Source: an uncultured Litoreibacter sp. (GTDB lineage Bacteria > Pseudomonadota > Alphaproteobacteria > Rhodobacterales > Rhodobacteraceae). From it: a DNA stretch of 64,000 nucleotides. Below are positions 37,928 through 46,086 of this stretch, in pieces. The DNA lies in assembly GCA_947501685.1 (NCBI GenBank), contig CANMWQ010000002.1, positions 310,001 to 374,000 of the forward strand, given 5' to 3'. The notes beneath the pieces are model-generated. The model searched no databases and was not told the origin of the DNA. It worked only from the letters and a program-made list of their open reading frames with translations. The stretch's first letter is position 1, and each line of letters begins with the position of its first letter. Both the position numbers and the translations under genes were made by a program.

Positions 37928-38379
37928 TCCCGCAATCCACGCAACAGCTGATCACCCGCTGGCGCTTGGGCCATATCGCCACCGTCACCCCCGGCGGCAG
38001 GCCGTCGGTCAGCCCGAAAGGCACCTTTCTGGTGGTCGACGACAGCACTATCGCCTTTGGCGAAATCCGCTCGCCTCAAACGGTCAGCAACCTGACCCAT
38101 AGCCCCGAATGCGAGGTCAATTTCGTCGATGCCTTCACCCGCAAAGGCGCCCGCCTGCGCGGCACTGGCGAAATGGTGCGGGAAGGAACGGCGGAATTCG
38201 ACGCCTTGTTTCCGCGCTTCAAGGAGGTCTGGGGCGATCTCTGCGACCGCATGAACCTCATCGTCAAAATCAACGTCACAGAGGTCAAACCCCTCAACAC
38301 GCCGCTTTATGACGACGGGGCCACGGAGGCCGAAGTGATCGCGCTGAACAAGGCCAAGTTTTCGGAGATGTATCCGTGA
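37924..38379 (+). CDS. Pyridoxamine 5'-phosphate oxidase-fold protein
   Basis: A 151-residue split-barrel flavin-binding protein of the PNPOx-like superfamily (RLGHIATVTPGGRPSVSPKGTFLVVDDSTIAFGEI near the start). Such short members bind FMN, F420 or heme and rarely make pyridoxal phosphate. A role in the demethylation operon is unclear. Start and stop overlap the neighbouring genes (ATGA and GTGA), so it is firmly embedded in the operon. Confidence 0.82.
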   Translation: MIPQSTQQLITRWRLGHIATVTPGGRPSVSPKGTFLVVDDSTIAFGEIRSPQTVSNLTHSPECEVNFVDAFTRKGARLRGTGEMVREGTAEFDALFPRFKEVWGDLCDRMNLIVKINVTEVKPLNTPLYDDGATEAEVIALNKAKFSEMYP

Positions 38380-39437
38380 GCCTGCCCACAACCATGTCCG
38401 GGGTGCAGCTGACAGGCCATGGCGGCCCTGAAAAGCTGGTCTGGTCCGACGCCCTGCCGGCGCCACGCCCGCGCAAGGGCTGGGCGCTGGTCAAAGTGCT
38501 GGCCGCCGGGGTGAACAACACCGATATCAACACGCGTATCGGCTGGTATGCGCGCGAAAACACCGGCTCGACGCAGGACACGCATGGGGCCTCCGGCGAC
38601 GTCCAAGGCGGCTGGTCCGGCGCGCTGCCTTTCCCGCTGATCCAAGGCGGCGATTTGTGTGGGGAGGTCGTGGCACTGGGCCCTGACACCACCGGTCCCG
38701 CCATCGGCGCGCGCGTGGTCTGCGCCAATGTGCAACCCGACCCGGACAGCGACAGCCCGGTGGGCTACCGCGTCATCGGATCGGAATATGACGGGGCCTT
38801 CGCGCAATATTGCGCGGTCCCGGTAGACGCGCTTTACGACGTCACCCGCTCCCCGCTGTCTGATGTTGAAATAGGGGCCATGCCCTGCGCCTTTGGCACG
38901 GCAATGGGGCTGGTCCACCGCTCCGGCGTCGCGGCCAACTCGCGGGTTTTGGTCACCGGGGCCTCAGGCGGGGTCGGCATGGCCGCCACCAGCATCGCCG
39001 CCCATCTGGGCGCGCAAGTGACCGGCATCTGCCATGCCGATAAGGCGGCCTTCGTGAAGGAGGCAGGCGCGACCCACACGCTGGCGCGCGACGCGCAGCC
39101 CCCGGCGCAAAGCTATGACATCGTGATCGACCTTGTCGGCGGCCCCGCCTTTCCCGCGCTTCTGGATGCGCTGAAGCCCGGCGGGCGCTACGCGGTCTCT
39201 GGTGCCATCGCGGGCCCGATTGTCGAGGCGGATTTGCGCACCATCTACCTCAACGACCTGACGCTGATCGGCTGCACCTTTCAAAGCCCCGAGAGCTTTG
39301 CGGCTCTGATCGCGCTGATCAATGACGGGGCGATCCGCCCCCGGATTGCGCAAACCTTCCCGCTTAAAGACATCGCGCAGGCCCAAGCCGCCTTCGCCGA
39401 AAAATCCTATGCCGGCAAGCTGGTGCTGATCCCATGA
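38376..39437 (+). CDS. MDR-superfamily oxidoreductase (quinone oxidoreductase-like)
   Basis: A 353-residue medium-chain dehydrogenase. The NADP-binding motif is VLVTGASGGVGMAATSIAAHLGA (about 187-209). The catalytic zinc cysteine found near residue 40 of alcohol dehydrogenases is replaced here (AAGVNNTDINTR), as in zinc-free quinone oxidoreductases and enoyl reductases. A loop with ENTGSTQDTHGASGD (about 63-78) is longer than in typical QOR. The physiological substrate is unknown; an aldehyde or electrophile detoxification role within the demethylation operon is a guess. Start is a GTG overlapping the preceding stop. Confidence 0.82.
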   Translation: MSLPTTMSGVQLTGHGGPEKLVWSDALPAPRPRKGWALVKVLAAGVNNTDINTRIGWYARENTGSTQDTHGASGDVQGGWSGALPFPLIQGGDLCGEVVALGPDTTGPAIGARVVCANVQPDPDSDSPVGYRVIGSEYDGAFAQYCAVPVDALYDVTRSPLSDVEIGAMPCAFGTAMGLVHRSGVAANSRVLVTGASGGVGMAATSIAAHLGAQVTGICHADKAAFVKEAGATHTLARDAQPPAQSYDIVIDLVGGPAFPALLDALKPGGRYAVSGAIAGPIVEADLRTIYLNDLTLIGCTFQSPESFAALIALINDGAIRPRIAQTFPLKDIAQAQAAFAEKSYAGKLVLIP

Positions 39438-39474
39438 CCCCGCACCTTTGCCCCCTACGTTCGGAGTATTCGCT

Positions 39475-41913
39475 ATGACCCTTCCCACCTCCGCCCGCGT
39501 CGTCATCATCGGCGGCGGCGTCATCGGCTGCTCGGTCGCCTATCATCTGGCCAAGCAGGGCTGGAAAGACGTGGTGCTGCTGGAGCGCAAGCAACTGACC
39601 TCCGGCACCACATGGCACGCCGCGGGCCTCATCGCGCAGCTGCGCGCCACCAAGAACATGACCAAGCTCGCGAAATACTCCCAAGAACTCTACGGCAATC
39701 TGGCCGCCGAAACTGGCGTCGAAACCGGCTTCAAACGCTGCGGCTCCATCACCGTGGCGCTGACCGACGAGCGGCTGGAGGAGATCAGCCGCCAAGCCGC
39801 CATGGCCCGCAGCTTCGGGGTGGAGGCCGAACCAATCTCCCCACAAGAAGTCAAAAAGCGCTACGAACACCTCAACATCGACGGCGTCACTGGCGGCGTC
39901 TACCTGCCGCTCGACGGCCAAGGCGACCCGGCCAATATCGCGCAAGCCTTGGCCAAGGGCGCGCGCCAGAACGGGGCGCTGGTCAAGGAAGGCTACCTCA
40001 TCACCGCCATCCAGACCGAAAACCGCCGCGCCACCTCCGTCACATGGGAGGGCCATGGCGAAACCGGCACGATAGAGGCCGAGCACATCGTCAATTGCGG
40101 CGGCATGTGGGGCCACGGCGTGGGCCGCATGGCGGGCGTCAACGTCCCGCTGCATAGCTGCGAACATTTCTACATCGTCACCGAATCCATCCCCGGCCTC
40201 ACCCAAATGCCTGTGCTGCGCGTCCCCGACGAATGCGCCTACTATAAGGAAGACGCCGGAAAAATGCTGCTCGGCGCGTTCGAGCCGGTCTCCAAGCCCT
40301 GGACGCTTCAAATCCCCAAAGACTTCGAATTCGACCAGCTGCCCGAGGATTTCGACCATTTCGAGCCCATCTTGGAAAACGCGGTCGCGCGCATGCCGAT
40401 GCTGGCGGATGCGGGTATCCATACCTTCTTCAACGGGCCGGAAAGCTTCACGCCCGATGACGCTTACCATCTTGGCCTCGCGCCCGAGCTGGACAACTTC
40501 TGGGTCGCCGCAGGCTTTAACTCCATCGGTATTCAGTCCGCGGGTGGGGCAGGCCAAGCGCTGGCGCAATGGATGGAGGCAGGCGAAAAGCCCTTCGATC
40601 TGGGCGACGTTGATATCAGCCGCATGCAGCCGTTTCAGGGCAATAAAACCTACCTCTTCGAGCGCTCCAAGGAGACGCTGGGCCTGCTCTACGCCGACCA
40701 CTTCCCCTATCTGCAAAAGAAAACCGCCCGCGGGGTGCGCCGCACGCCGTTCCACCAGCATTTGCTGGACCAAGGCGCGGTGATGGGCGAGCTGGCAGGC
40801 TGGGAACGCGCCAATTGGTTCGCGCGCGAGGGCCAGGAGCCGACATACGAATACAGCTGGAAGCGGCAGAATTTCTTCGACAACGTTGCCGCCGAGCATA
40901 ACGCCGTGCGCAGCAACGTCGGCATGTATGATATGTCCTCTTTCGGTAAAATCCGTGTGGAGGGCCGCGACGCCGAGGCCTTCATGAACCATGTCGGCGG
41001 CGGCGATTACGCCTGCCCCATCGGCAAGATCGTCTACACGCAGTTCCTCAATTCCAAGGCAGGCATCGAGGCAGACGTCACCGTCACCCGCCTGTCGGAG
41101 ACCGCCTATCTCGTCGTCACCCCCGCCGCCACGCGGCTGGCCGATGAAACATGGCTACGCCGCAACATCGGCGATTTCAACGTGGTCATCACCGATGTCA
41201 CCGCCGCCGAGGGCGTGCTGGCCATCATGGGGCCAAACGCGCGCGCGTTGCTGGAAAAAGTCAGCCCCAATGACTTCACCAACGCCACCAACCCCTTCGG
41301 CACCGCTCAGGAGATCGAGATCGGAATGGGGCTCGCCCGCGCCCACCGCGTGACCTATGTGGGCGAGCTGGGTTGGGAGATCTACGTGTCCGCCGATCAG
41401 GCCGGCCATGTCTTCGAGACCCTGCATGAGGCGGGGCAGGAGATGGATCTGAAGCTCTGCGGCATGCATATGATGGACAGCTGCCGCATGGAAAAAGGCT
41501 TCCGCCATTTCGGCCATGACATCACCTCGGAAGATCACGTCATGGAGGCCGGCCTCGGCTTCGCCGTCAAAAAGGACAAGCCGGATTACATCGGCCGCGA
41601 CGCCATCCTGCGCAAACAGGATGAGGGGCTGCAAATGCGCCTGCTGCAATTCAAACTCACCGACCCCGAGCCGCTTTTGTACCACGCTGAACCCGTCTAC
41701 CGCGACGGGGAGCTGGCGGGCTATCTGACATCTGGCAGCTACGGCCACCATCTGGGCGCCGCGATGGGCATGGGCTACGTCCCCTGCGCAGGCGAAAAGC
41801 TGGCAGATGTGCTGGCCTCCAGTTTCGAGATCGACGTCGCGGGCACGCGCGTGAAGGCGGAGGCGTCCTCTAAGCCGTTCTACGATCCGACATCTGAGCG
41901 CGTGAAAGCCTGA
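39475..41913 (+). CDS. Dimethylglycine dehydrogenase-like FAD/GcvT fusion protein (paralog 2)
   Basis: An 812-residue protein with the same four-domain order as the 34.5-kb gene: DAO FAD domain (VVIIGGGVIGCSVAYHL at 9-25), FAO_M, GcvT and GcvT C-terminal barrel. The covalent-FAD histidine is His48 in TTWHAAG. Here the GcvT domain keeps the acidic contact in NSKAGIEADVTVTRL, expected to bind tetrahydrofolate and catch the released methyl carbon as methylene-THF, so this copy looks like a complete dimethylglycine or sarcosine dehydrogenase. The ATG at 39475 is chosen; nine in-frame residues upstream are not conserved in character. It is last in the operon, followed by a GC-rich hairpin. Confidence 0.88.
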   Translation: MTLPTSARVVIIGGGVIGCSVAYHLAKQGWKDVVLLERKQLTSGTTWHAAGLIAQLRATKNMTKLAKYSQELYGNLAAETGVETGFKRCGSITVALTDERLEEISRQAAMARSFGVEAEPISPQEVKKRYEHLNIDGVTGGVYLPLDGQGDPANIAQALAKGARQNGALVKEGYLITAIQTENRRATSVTWEGHGETGTIEAEHIVNCGGMWGHGVGRMAGVNVPLHSCEHFYIVTESIPGLTQMPVLRVPDECAYYKEDAGKMLLGAFEPVSKPWTLQIPKDFEFDQLPEDFDHFEPILENAVARMPMLADAGIHTFFNGPESFTPDDAYHLGLAPELDNFWVAAGFNSIGIQSAGGAGQALAQWMEAGEKPFDLGDVDISRMQPFQGNKTYLFERSKETLGLLYADHFPYLQKKTARGVRRTPFHQHLLDQGAVMGELAGWERANWFAREGQEPTYEYSWKRQNFFDNVAAEHNAVRSNVGMYDMSSFGKIRVEGRDAEAFMNHVGGGDYACPIGKIVYTQFLNSKAGIEADVTVTRLSETAYLVVTPAATRLADETWLRRNIGDFNVVITDVTAAEGVLAIMGPNARALLEKVSPNDFTNATNPFGTAQEIEIGMGLARAHRVTYVGELGWEIYVSADQAGHVFETLHEAGQEMDLKLCGMHMMDSCRMEKGFRHFGHDITSEDHVMEAGLGFAVKKDKPDYIGRDAILRKQDEGLQMRLLQFKLTDPEPLLYHAEPVYRDGELAGYLTSGSYGHHLGAAMGMGYVPCAGEKLADVLASSFEIDVAGTRVKAEASSKPFYDPTSERVKA

Positions 41914-41931
41914 CTGGTTTCGACGGGCCTT

Positions 41932-41966
41932 TGGCCCGCCGATCCGCCGGGGGGCCAGCCCCCCGG
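41932..41966 (+). terminator. GC-rich double hairpin after the demethylation operon
   Basis: Two hairpins follow the stop: GGGCC-TTT-GGCCC (41934 region) and CCGGGGGG-CCAG-CCCCCCGG (41947-41966). There is no T-run directly after; a TATTTTT comes 12 bases later. It may end the operon imperfectly or be a repeat element. Confidence 0.5.
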
Positions 41967-42077
41967 ACCCCCCGACATATTTTTGGCAAAAAGAAGCATA
42001 CCGCCGGGCTGAGCAACGGGTGCACCCATAGGGGTGGCGCTGGCGTTCCGCGCGACCTCCATGCTAAGGGCGCGGCC

Positions 42078-42734
42078 ATGACAAATGCTACGAGCAGTGA
42101 CTACACCCCGCCGCAAGATCCGCTTGACGTGATCCACGAAGATGCGGAGCTTCTGTTGGTCAACAAGCCCCACGGGCTGCTATCGGTGCCGGGCAAAGGC
42201 GCGCATCTGGCCGATTGCCTAATCGCCCGCGTCCAAAAAGCCTTCCCCACCGCGCTGCTGGTCCACCGGCTGGACCGCGACACTTCCGGCGTGATGGTTT
42301 TCGCGCTGACCAAAGCCGCGCAGCGCCATCTCGGGCTGCAATTCGAGAAACGTCACACCAAGAAAACCTATGTCGCCTTGGTTCATGGCGAGGTGGCCGA
42401 AAAATCCGGCAGTATCGACCTGCCCTTGATCGTCGACTGGCCCAACCGCCCGCTGCAACATGTCAATTTCGAGACCGGCAAACCCGCTTTGACCGAGTGG
42501 CGACGCGGTCCGGTCAAAGACGGCACCACACGGATGCGGCTTTTCCCAAAAACGGGGCGGTCGCACCAGCTGCGGGTCCATATGAAAGAGCTGGGCCACC
42601 CGATCATAGGCGATCCGTTTTATTCAGAAAACTGGCAGGATCACCCCCGCATGATGCTGCATGCCGAAAGCCTGAAACTGCGCCACCCCGAGGGCGGGCG
42701 CGGGATGGAATTCAAGGCCAAAGCCCCTTTCTAA
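42078..42734 (+). CDS. RluA-family pseudouridine synthase
   Basis: A 218-residue RNA pseudouridine synthase. The catalytic aspartate is Asp66 in HRLDRDTSG; further family motifs are GRSHQLRVHM (C-terminal) and PIIGDPFY. There is no S4 domain, so it is of the short RluA type, acting on 23S rRNA and/or tRNA-Phe position 32. Start is the ATG at 42078 (MTNATSSDYT); a longer reading frame upstream runs through the GC-rich hairpin and is not credible. It overlaps the convergent VOC gene by 4 bp. Confidence 0.88.
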   Translation: MTNATSSDYTPPQDPLDVIHEDAELLLVNKPHGLLSVPGKGAHLADCLIARVQKAFPTALLVHRLDRDTSGVMVFALTKAAQRHLGLQFEKRHTKKTYVALVHGEVAEKSGSIDLPLIVDWPNRPLQHVNFETGKPALTEWRRGPVKDGTTRMRLFPKTGRSHQLRVHMKELGHPIIGDPFYSENWQDHPRMMLHAESLKLRHPEGGRGMEFKAKAPF

Positions 42735-43309
42735 TACGGGTCTTTCGCGCCCCGGTCGTCGGACAGCGAGGGGCGCTGATGTGCCAGATGCTCGATCGCG
42801 TCGGCCAAATGCACCTCCCCGATGGCCTTGTCGCCCGCAGCCACCCGGCGGCGATGCGCCTCGATCATCACGTCGGCATGGGTGCAGCCCACGGGCGGCT
42901 CGAACTTGTAGCAGGCGCATTCGATCAAAAACCCAAGCGGGTCCTTGAAATAGATCGAGTCCATGAACCCGCGATCCTTATGCCCGGAATGCTTGATCCC
43001 CCGCGCGTCCAGCCGTTCGGCAATCTGGCGGTAGGTGGCCAGCGACACGTTGATCGCCAGATGATGCACGCAGCCCGCATCCATGGGCGTTCGCTTATGA
43101 ACAGGCTTGCGGCTCTCATTGGTGAAGATGGTGATCAGCCGCCCGTCGCCGGGGTCGAAATACAAATGCCCCTCATCGGGATCGTCCAAATTGGGCTGGT
43201 CAAAGATAAACGGCATGCCCATCACGCCCTCCCAAAAATCAATCGAGCTCTGACGGTCCGCCCCCATCAGGGTGATATGGTGAACGCCTTGGGATTGAAT
43301 TTTGCGCAT
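42731..43309 (-). CDS. VOC-family (glyoxalase/dioxygenase-like) metal enzyme
   Basis: A 192-residue vicinal-oxygen-chelate protein. The metal ligands appear as HHITLMG at the start, VHHLAINV in the middle and YFKDPLGFLIE near the end, the usual His/His/Glu set. Family members are ring-cleavage dioxygenases, glyoxalases or antibiotic-resistance proteins; the substrate is unknown. AGGAG lies before the ATG at 43309. A 14-bp palindrome TTGCCG-AA-CGGCAA lies 40 bases upstream (43349-43362) and may be its operator. Confidence 0.82.
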   Translation of the reverse strand: MRKIQSQGVHHITLMGADRQSSIDFWEGVMGMPFIFDQPNLDDPDEGHLYFDPGDGRLITIFTNESRKPVHKRTPMDAGCVHHLAINVSLATYRQIAERLDARGIKHSGHKDRGFMDSIYFKDPLGFLIECACYKFEPPVGCTHADVMIEAHRRRVAAGDKAIGEVHLADAIEHLAHQRPSLSDDRGAKDPY

Positions 43310-43348
43310 GCGGGGCTCCTGTTTTGCGGGTTTCAGACTAGCTGGAAA

Positions 43349-43362
43349 TTGCCGAACGGCAA
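43349..43362. promoter_or_regulatory. Palindrome upstream of the VOC gene
   Basis: TTGCCG and CGGCAA are perfect inverted repeats around AA, in the 219-base stretch between the divergent VOC and cold-shock genes. It could be an operator for the VOC gene. No regulator gene is adjacent. Confidence 0.35.
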
Positions 43363-43528
43363 ATGGGGCAGGGATCACAGCCCTTGATTAATGCGCGCAA
43401 CGGGTCCATGTGGGGAAGGCGACGTTACATCTCTCGGAATCACTGCTCCTTTCAGGCTCAGTCACACGATCCAGACATGACCTTGCCGACCTGCCGCATT
43501 CCGTGGGCAGTATTAAAGGAGACTTACG

Positions 43529-43735
43529 ATGGCTACTGGCACCGTAAAATGGTTTAACACTACAAAAGGCTTCGGCTTTATCGCCCCCGATGGCGGCAGC
43601 AAAGACGTGTTTGTACACATCTCGGCTGTTGAGCGCGCTGGCCTGACTGGCCTCAGCGACGATCAGAAAGTCACGTTCGATATCGAGCCTGGCCGTGACG
43701 GTCGCGAAAGCGCCGTAAACATCGCGCTGGCCTAA
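43529..43735 (+). CDS. Cold-shock-domain protein (CspA family)
   Basis: A 68-residue single cold-shock domain. RNP1 (KGFGFIAPD) and RNP2 (DVFVHIS) are intact, so it binds single-stranded RNA and DNA as an RNA chaperone. AAGGAG lies 7 bases before the ATG and a long untranslated leader is likely, since nothing else occupies the preceding 200 bases. A strong terminator follows. Whether it is cold-induced cannot be read from sequence. Confidence 0.95.
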   Translation: MATGTVKWFNTTKGFGFIAPDGGSKDVFVHISAVERAGLTGLSDDQKVTFDIEPGRDGRESAVNIALA

Positions 43736-43774
43736 GCCGCGCATCCCTGATCTTTCAGGGCTTTAGGAATTAGA

Positions 43775-43806
43775 ACGGGGCGCATCATCAAAATGCGCCC
43801 CGTTTT
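43775..43806 (+). terminator. Bidirectional terminator between csp and aldehyde dehydrogenase
   Basis: An 11-bp perfect stem ACGGGGCGCAT / ATGCGCCCCGT (43775-43785, 43793-43803) with a 7-base loop is followed by TTTT on the plus strand. On the minus strand it serves the aldehyde dehydrogenase gene ending at 43829, though with a weaker T-run. Confidence 0.92.
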
Positions 43807-43828
43807 CGTTCTCAAAAGGCCGTAGCGC

Positions 43829-45253
43829 CTATTTCCAGGCGCTCACCGCTTTCACTTCGCAGAACTCTTCGAGGCCAAACACGCCGCCTTCGCGGCCATT
43901 GCCCGATTGCTTGTAGCCGCCAAAAGGCGAGCCTTGCGCAAAGCCCGAGCCGTTCGTCTCCACCATGCCGGAGCGCACCCGCCGCGCCACGCGGCGACGC
44001 TTCTCAAGGTCCTCGGTCTGGATATAGTTGGTCAGCCCGTAAGGCGTGTCATTGGCCAGCGCAATCGCGTGTTCTTCATCGTCAAACGGCATGATCGACA
44101 GGACCGGTCCGAAAATCTCCTGCTTGTAGATCTCCATGTCAGGCGTCACATCGGCAAAGACCGTCGGGCGGCAGTAGTAGCCCCGGTTCAGGTTCTCAGG
44201 CCGGCCCACGCCGCCCGCAACCAGCTTGGCACCCTCGGAAATCCCCTGCTCGATCAAGGCTTGCACCTTGTCGAACTGCATCTCGGAGACCAGCGGCCCG
44301 ATATGCTTGCCCTCTTCCGAGGCCGGGCCCACGACGGTCTTGTTGGCCATCTCGGTCGCCTGCTCCACGGCTTCGTCGTAGCGCGAGCGCTCCACAAGCA
44401 TGCGGGTCGGCGCGTTGCACGACTGCCCGGTGTTGCGGAAGCAGCGGACCACGCCTTGCGTGACGGCTTTCGGGTCCGCATCCGCGAAGATGATGTTGGC
44501 ACCCTTGCCGCCCAGCTCCAAAGACACGCGTTTCAGCGTCTCGGCCGCGGCCACAGAGATCAGCTTGCCCGCCCGCGAAGAGCCGGTGAAGGACACCATA
44601 TCCACCTCAGGATGCGCGCTCAGCTGCGAGCCCACGCCGGGGCCGTCGCCATTGACCATGTTGAAAACGCCCTTAGGAAAGCCCGCCTCGTGGATGAAAT
44701 CGGCAAACAAGATACCCGACAGGGGCGAAATTTCCGACGGTTTCAGCACCGTGGTGCAGCCCACGGCCAGCGCCGGAACCGCCTTCAGCACGATCTGGTT
44801 CATCGGCCAGTTCCAGGGCGTGATCAGCGCGCAGACCCCGATGGGCTCATACAATGTGGCCTCGGTCTCGGTGAACATGCGGTCAAATTCGAAGCTTTCC
44901 AGCGCCTTCAGGAAGCCGCCCAGGTGCCAGGACCCGGCACCCACTTGCTGCGCCCGCGCCAAATCCTGAGGCGCGCCCATCTCCAGCGAAATCGCCTGCG
45001 CCATCTCCTCCGCGCGGTCATTATAGACCTCCGACAGCGTTTTCAGCAGCGCGATCCGCTCCTCTTTGGAGGTCTGCGACCATGCCTCAAAGCTGGCCCG
45101 CGCGGCGGCGACAGCGGCGTTGGTATCGGCTTCGGAGCCCAGCGAAATCGTCTCGCAAACCTCCTCCGTGGAGGGGTTGATCACGTCGAAATCATGCGGG
45201 GCAGAGGGGGCAACCCATGCGCCATCGATGTAGAAGTCTTTTGCGTTTTTCAT
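43829..45253 (-). CDS. Aldehyde dehydrogenase family protein
   Basis: A 474-residue NAD(P)-dependent aldehyde dehydrogenase. The catalytic glutamate is in LELGGKGANI and the nucleophilic cysteine in NTGQSCNAPTRM; the cofactor site TPWNWPMNQ and the C-terminal PFGGYKQSGNGREGG are intact. The substrate is undefined; it resembles broad aldehyde or betaine-aldehyde dehydrogenases. The ATG at 45253 (MKNAKDFYIDG) has GAGG six bases before; an earlier ATG adds 13 residues. It is divergent from a peroxiredoxin gene across 96 bases that carry an inverted repeat. Confidence 0.9.
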   Translation of the reverse strand: MKNAKDFYIDGAWVAPSAPHDFDVINPSTEEVCETISLGSEADTNAAVAAARASFEAWSQTSKEERIALLKTLSEVYNDRAEEMAQAISLEMGAPQDLARAQQVGAGSWHLGGFLKALESFEFDRMFTETEATLYEPIGVCALITPWNWPMNQIVLKAVPALAVGCTTVLKPSEISPLSGILFADFIHEAGFPKGVFNMVNGDGPGVGSQLSAHPEVDMVSFTGSSRAGKLISVAAAETLKRVSLELGGKGANIIFADADPKAVTQGVVRCFRNTGQSCNAPTRMLVERSRYDEAVEQATEMANKTVVGPASEEGKHIGPLVSEMQFDKVQALIEQGISEGAKLVAGGVGRPENLNRGYYCRPTVFADVTPDMEIYKQEIFGPVLSIMPFDDEEHAIALANDTPYGLTNYIQTEDLEKRRRVARRVRSGMVETNGSGFAQGSPFGGYKQSGNGREGGVFGLEEFCEVKAVSAWK

Positions 45254-45311
45254 GGAGGGCCTCAAATTTGGAGTGGATGCGAGGGTGTTCATTCGCGTTT
45301 AATCGGCACTA

Positions 45312-45336
45312 TATTGAAGAGATGTGAGTTTCAATA
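45312..45336. promoter_or_regulatory. Inverted repeat between aldehyde dehydrogenase and peroxiredoxin genes
   Basis: TATTGAA (45312-45318) and TTCAATA (45330-45336) are perfect 7-bp inverted repeats with 11 bases between, 14 bases before the peroxiredoxin ATG. The spacing suits a dimeric regulator. A TATATT overlapping the left arm could be a -10 element. Confidence 0.4.
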
Positions 45337-45349
45337 GAAAGGGAGCGCC

Positions 45350-46000
45350 ATGGGCCTTCGTATTAACGACACTATCCCCGATTTGACGGTCACCACTGAC
45401 AAGGGCGATATCTCTCTGCATGACTGGGTGGGCGACAGCTGGGCTGTGATCTTCTCGCATCCCAAGGATTTCACACCCGTCTGCACAACCGAATTCGGCG
45501 CCGTCGCGCAGCTGGCCGATGAATGGGCCAAGCGTGGCACCAAGGTGCTGGGCGTCTCCGTGGACGGGGTCGAGGACCATGTGAAATGGAAAGCCGACAT
45601 CGAGAAAGTCGCACAAGCCAAAGCCGAATTCGCCATCGTCGCAGATGAGGGCCTAGAGGTTGCCAAAGCCTTCGACATGCTGCCAGCCGAAGCCGTGCTG
45701 CCCGACGGCCGCACCCCCGCGGACAGCGCGACGGTGCGTTCGGTCTTTATCATTGGGCCGGACAAGCAGGTGAAACTGATGATGACCTACCCGATGACCG
45801 TGGGCCGCAACTTCGCCGAGATCATCCGCGCGTTGGACGGGTTGCAAATGTCCGCCAAGGGCGTGGCGACACCCGCGAATTGGGAAGTGGGCCAAGACGT
45901 TATCGTGCCCCCCGCGGTCTCCACGGAAGATGCGGAAGCCAAGTTTGGCACGGTCACAACCGTCTTGCCTTACCTGCGGACCGTTGCAGCCCCCGGCTAA
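45350..46000 (+). CDS. 1-Cys peroxiredoxin (Prx6 family)
   Basis: A 216-residue thiol peroxidase. The peroxidatic Cys45 is in PVCTTEFG; the C-terminal dimer arm (IVPPAVSTEDAEAKF then LPYLRTV) is the long Prx6 type and there is no resolving cysteine, so it should work with an external thiol. It removes hydrogen peroxide and organic peroxides in the cytosol. GGGAG lies before the ATG. Confidence 0.93.
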   Translation: MGLRINDTIPDLTVTTDKGDISLHDWVGDSWAVIFSHPKDFTPVCTTEFGAVAQLADEWAKRGTKVLGVSVDGVEDHVKWKADIEKVAQAKAEFAIVADEGLEVAKAFDMLPAEAVLPDGRTPADSATVRSVFIIGPDKQVKLMMTYPMTVGRNFAEIIRALDGLQMSAKGVATPANWEVGQDVIVPPAVSTEDAEAKFGTVTTVLPYLRTVAAPG

Positions 46001-46086
46001 GGGCGTCTTCTAAGCATTCTTTGCCAAAAAGAAGGGCTGCTGGGTTTGATCCCGCCGCCCTTCAATCTGTCTGGTGGTCGCCCGCC

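Noticed and set aside
39364-40992. Open frame of about 540 codons antisense to the second dimethylglycine-dehydrogenase-like gene
   Set aside because: Same shadow effect; the sense strand encodes a complete, motif-rich enzyme.
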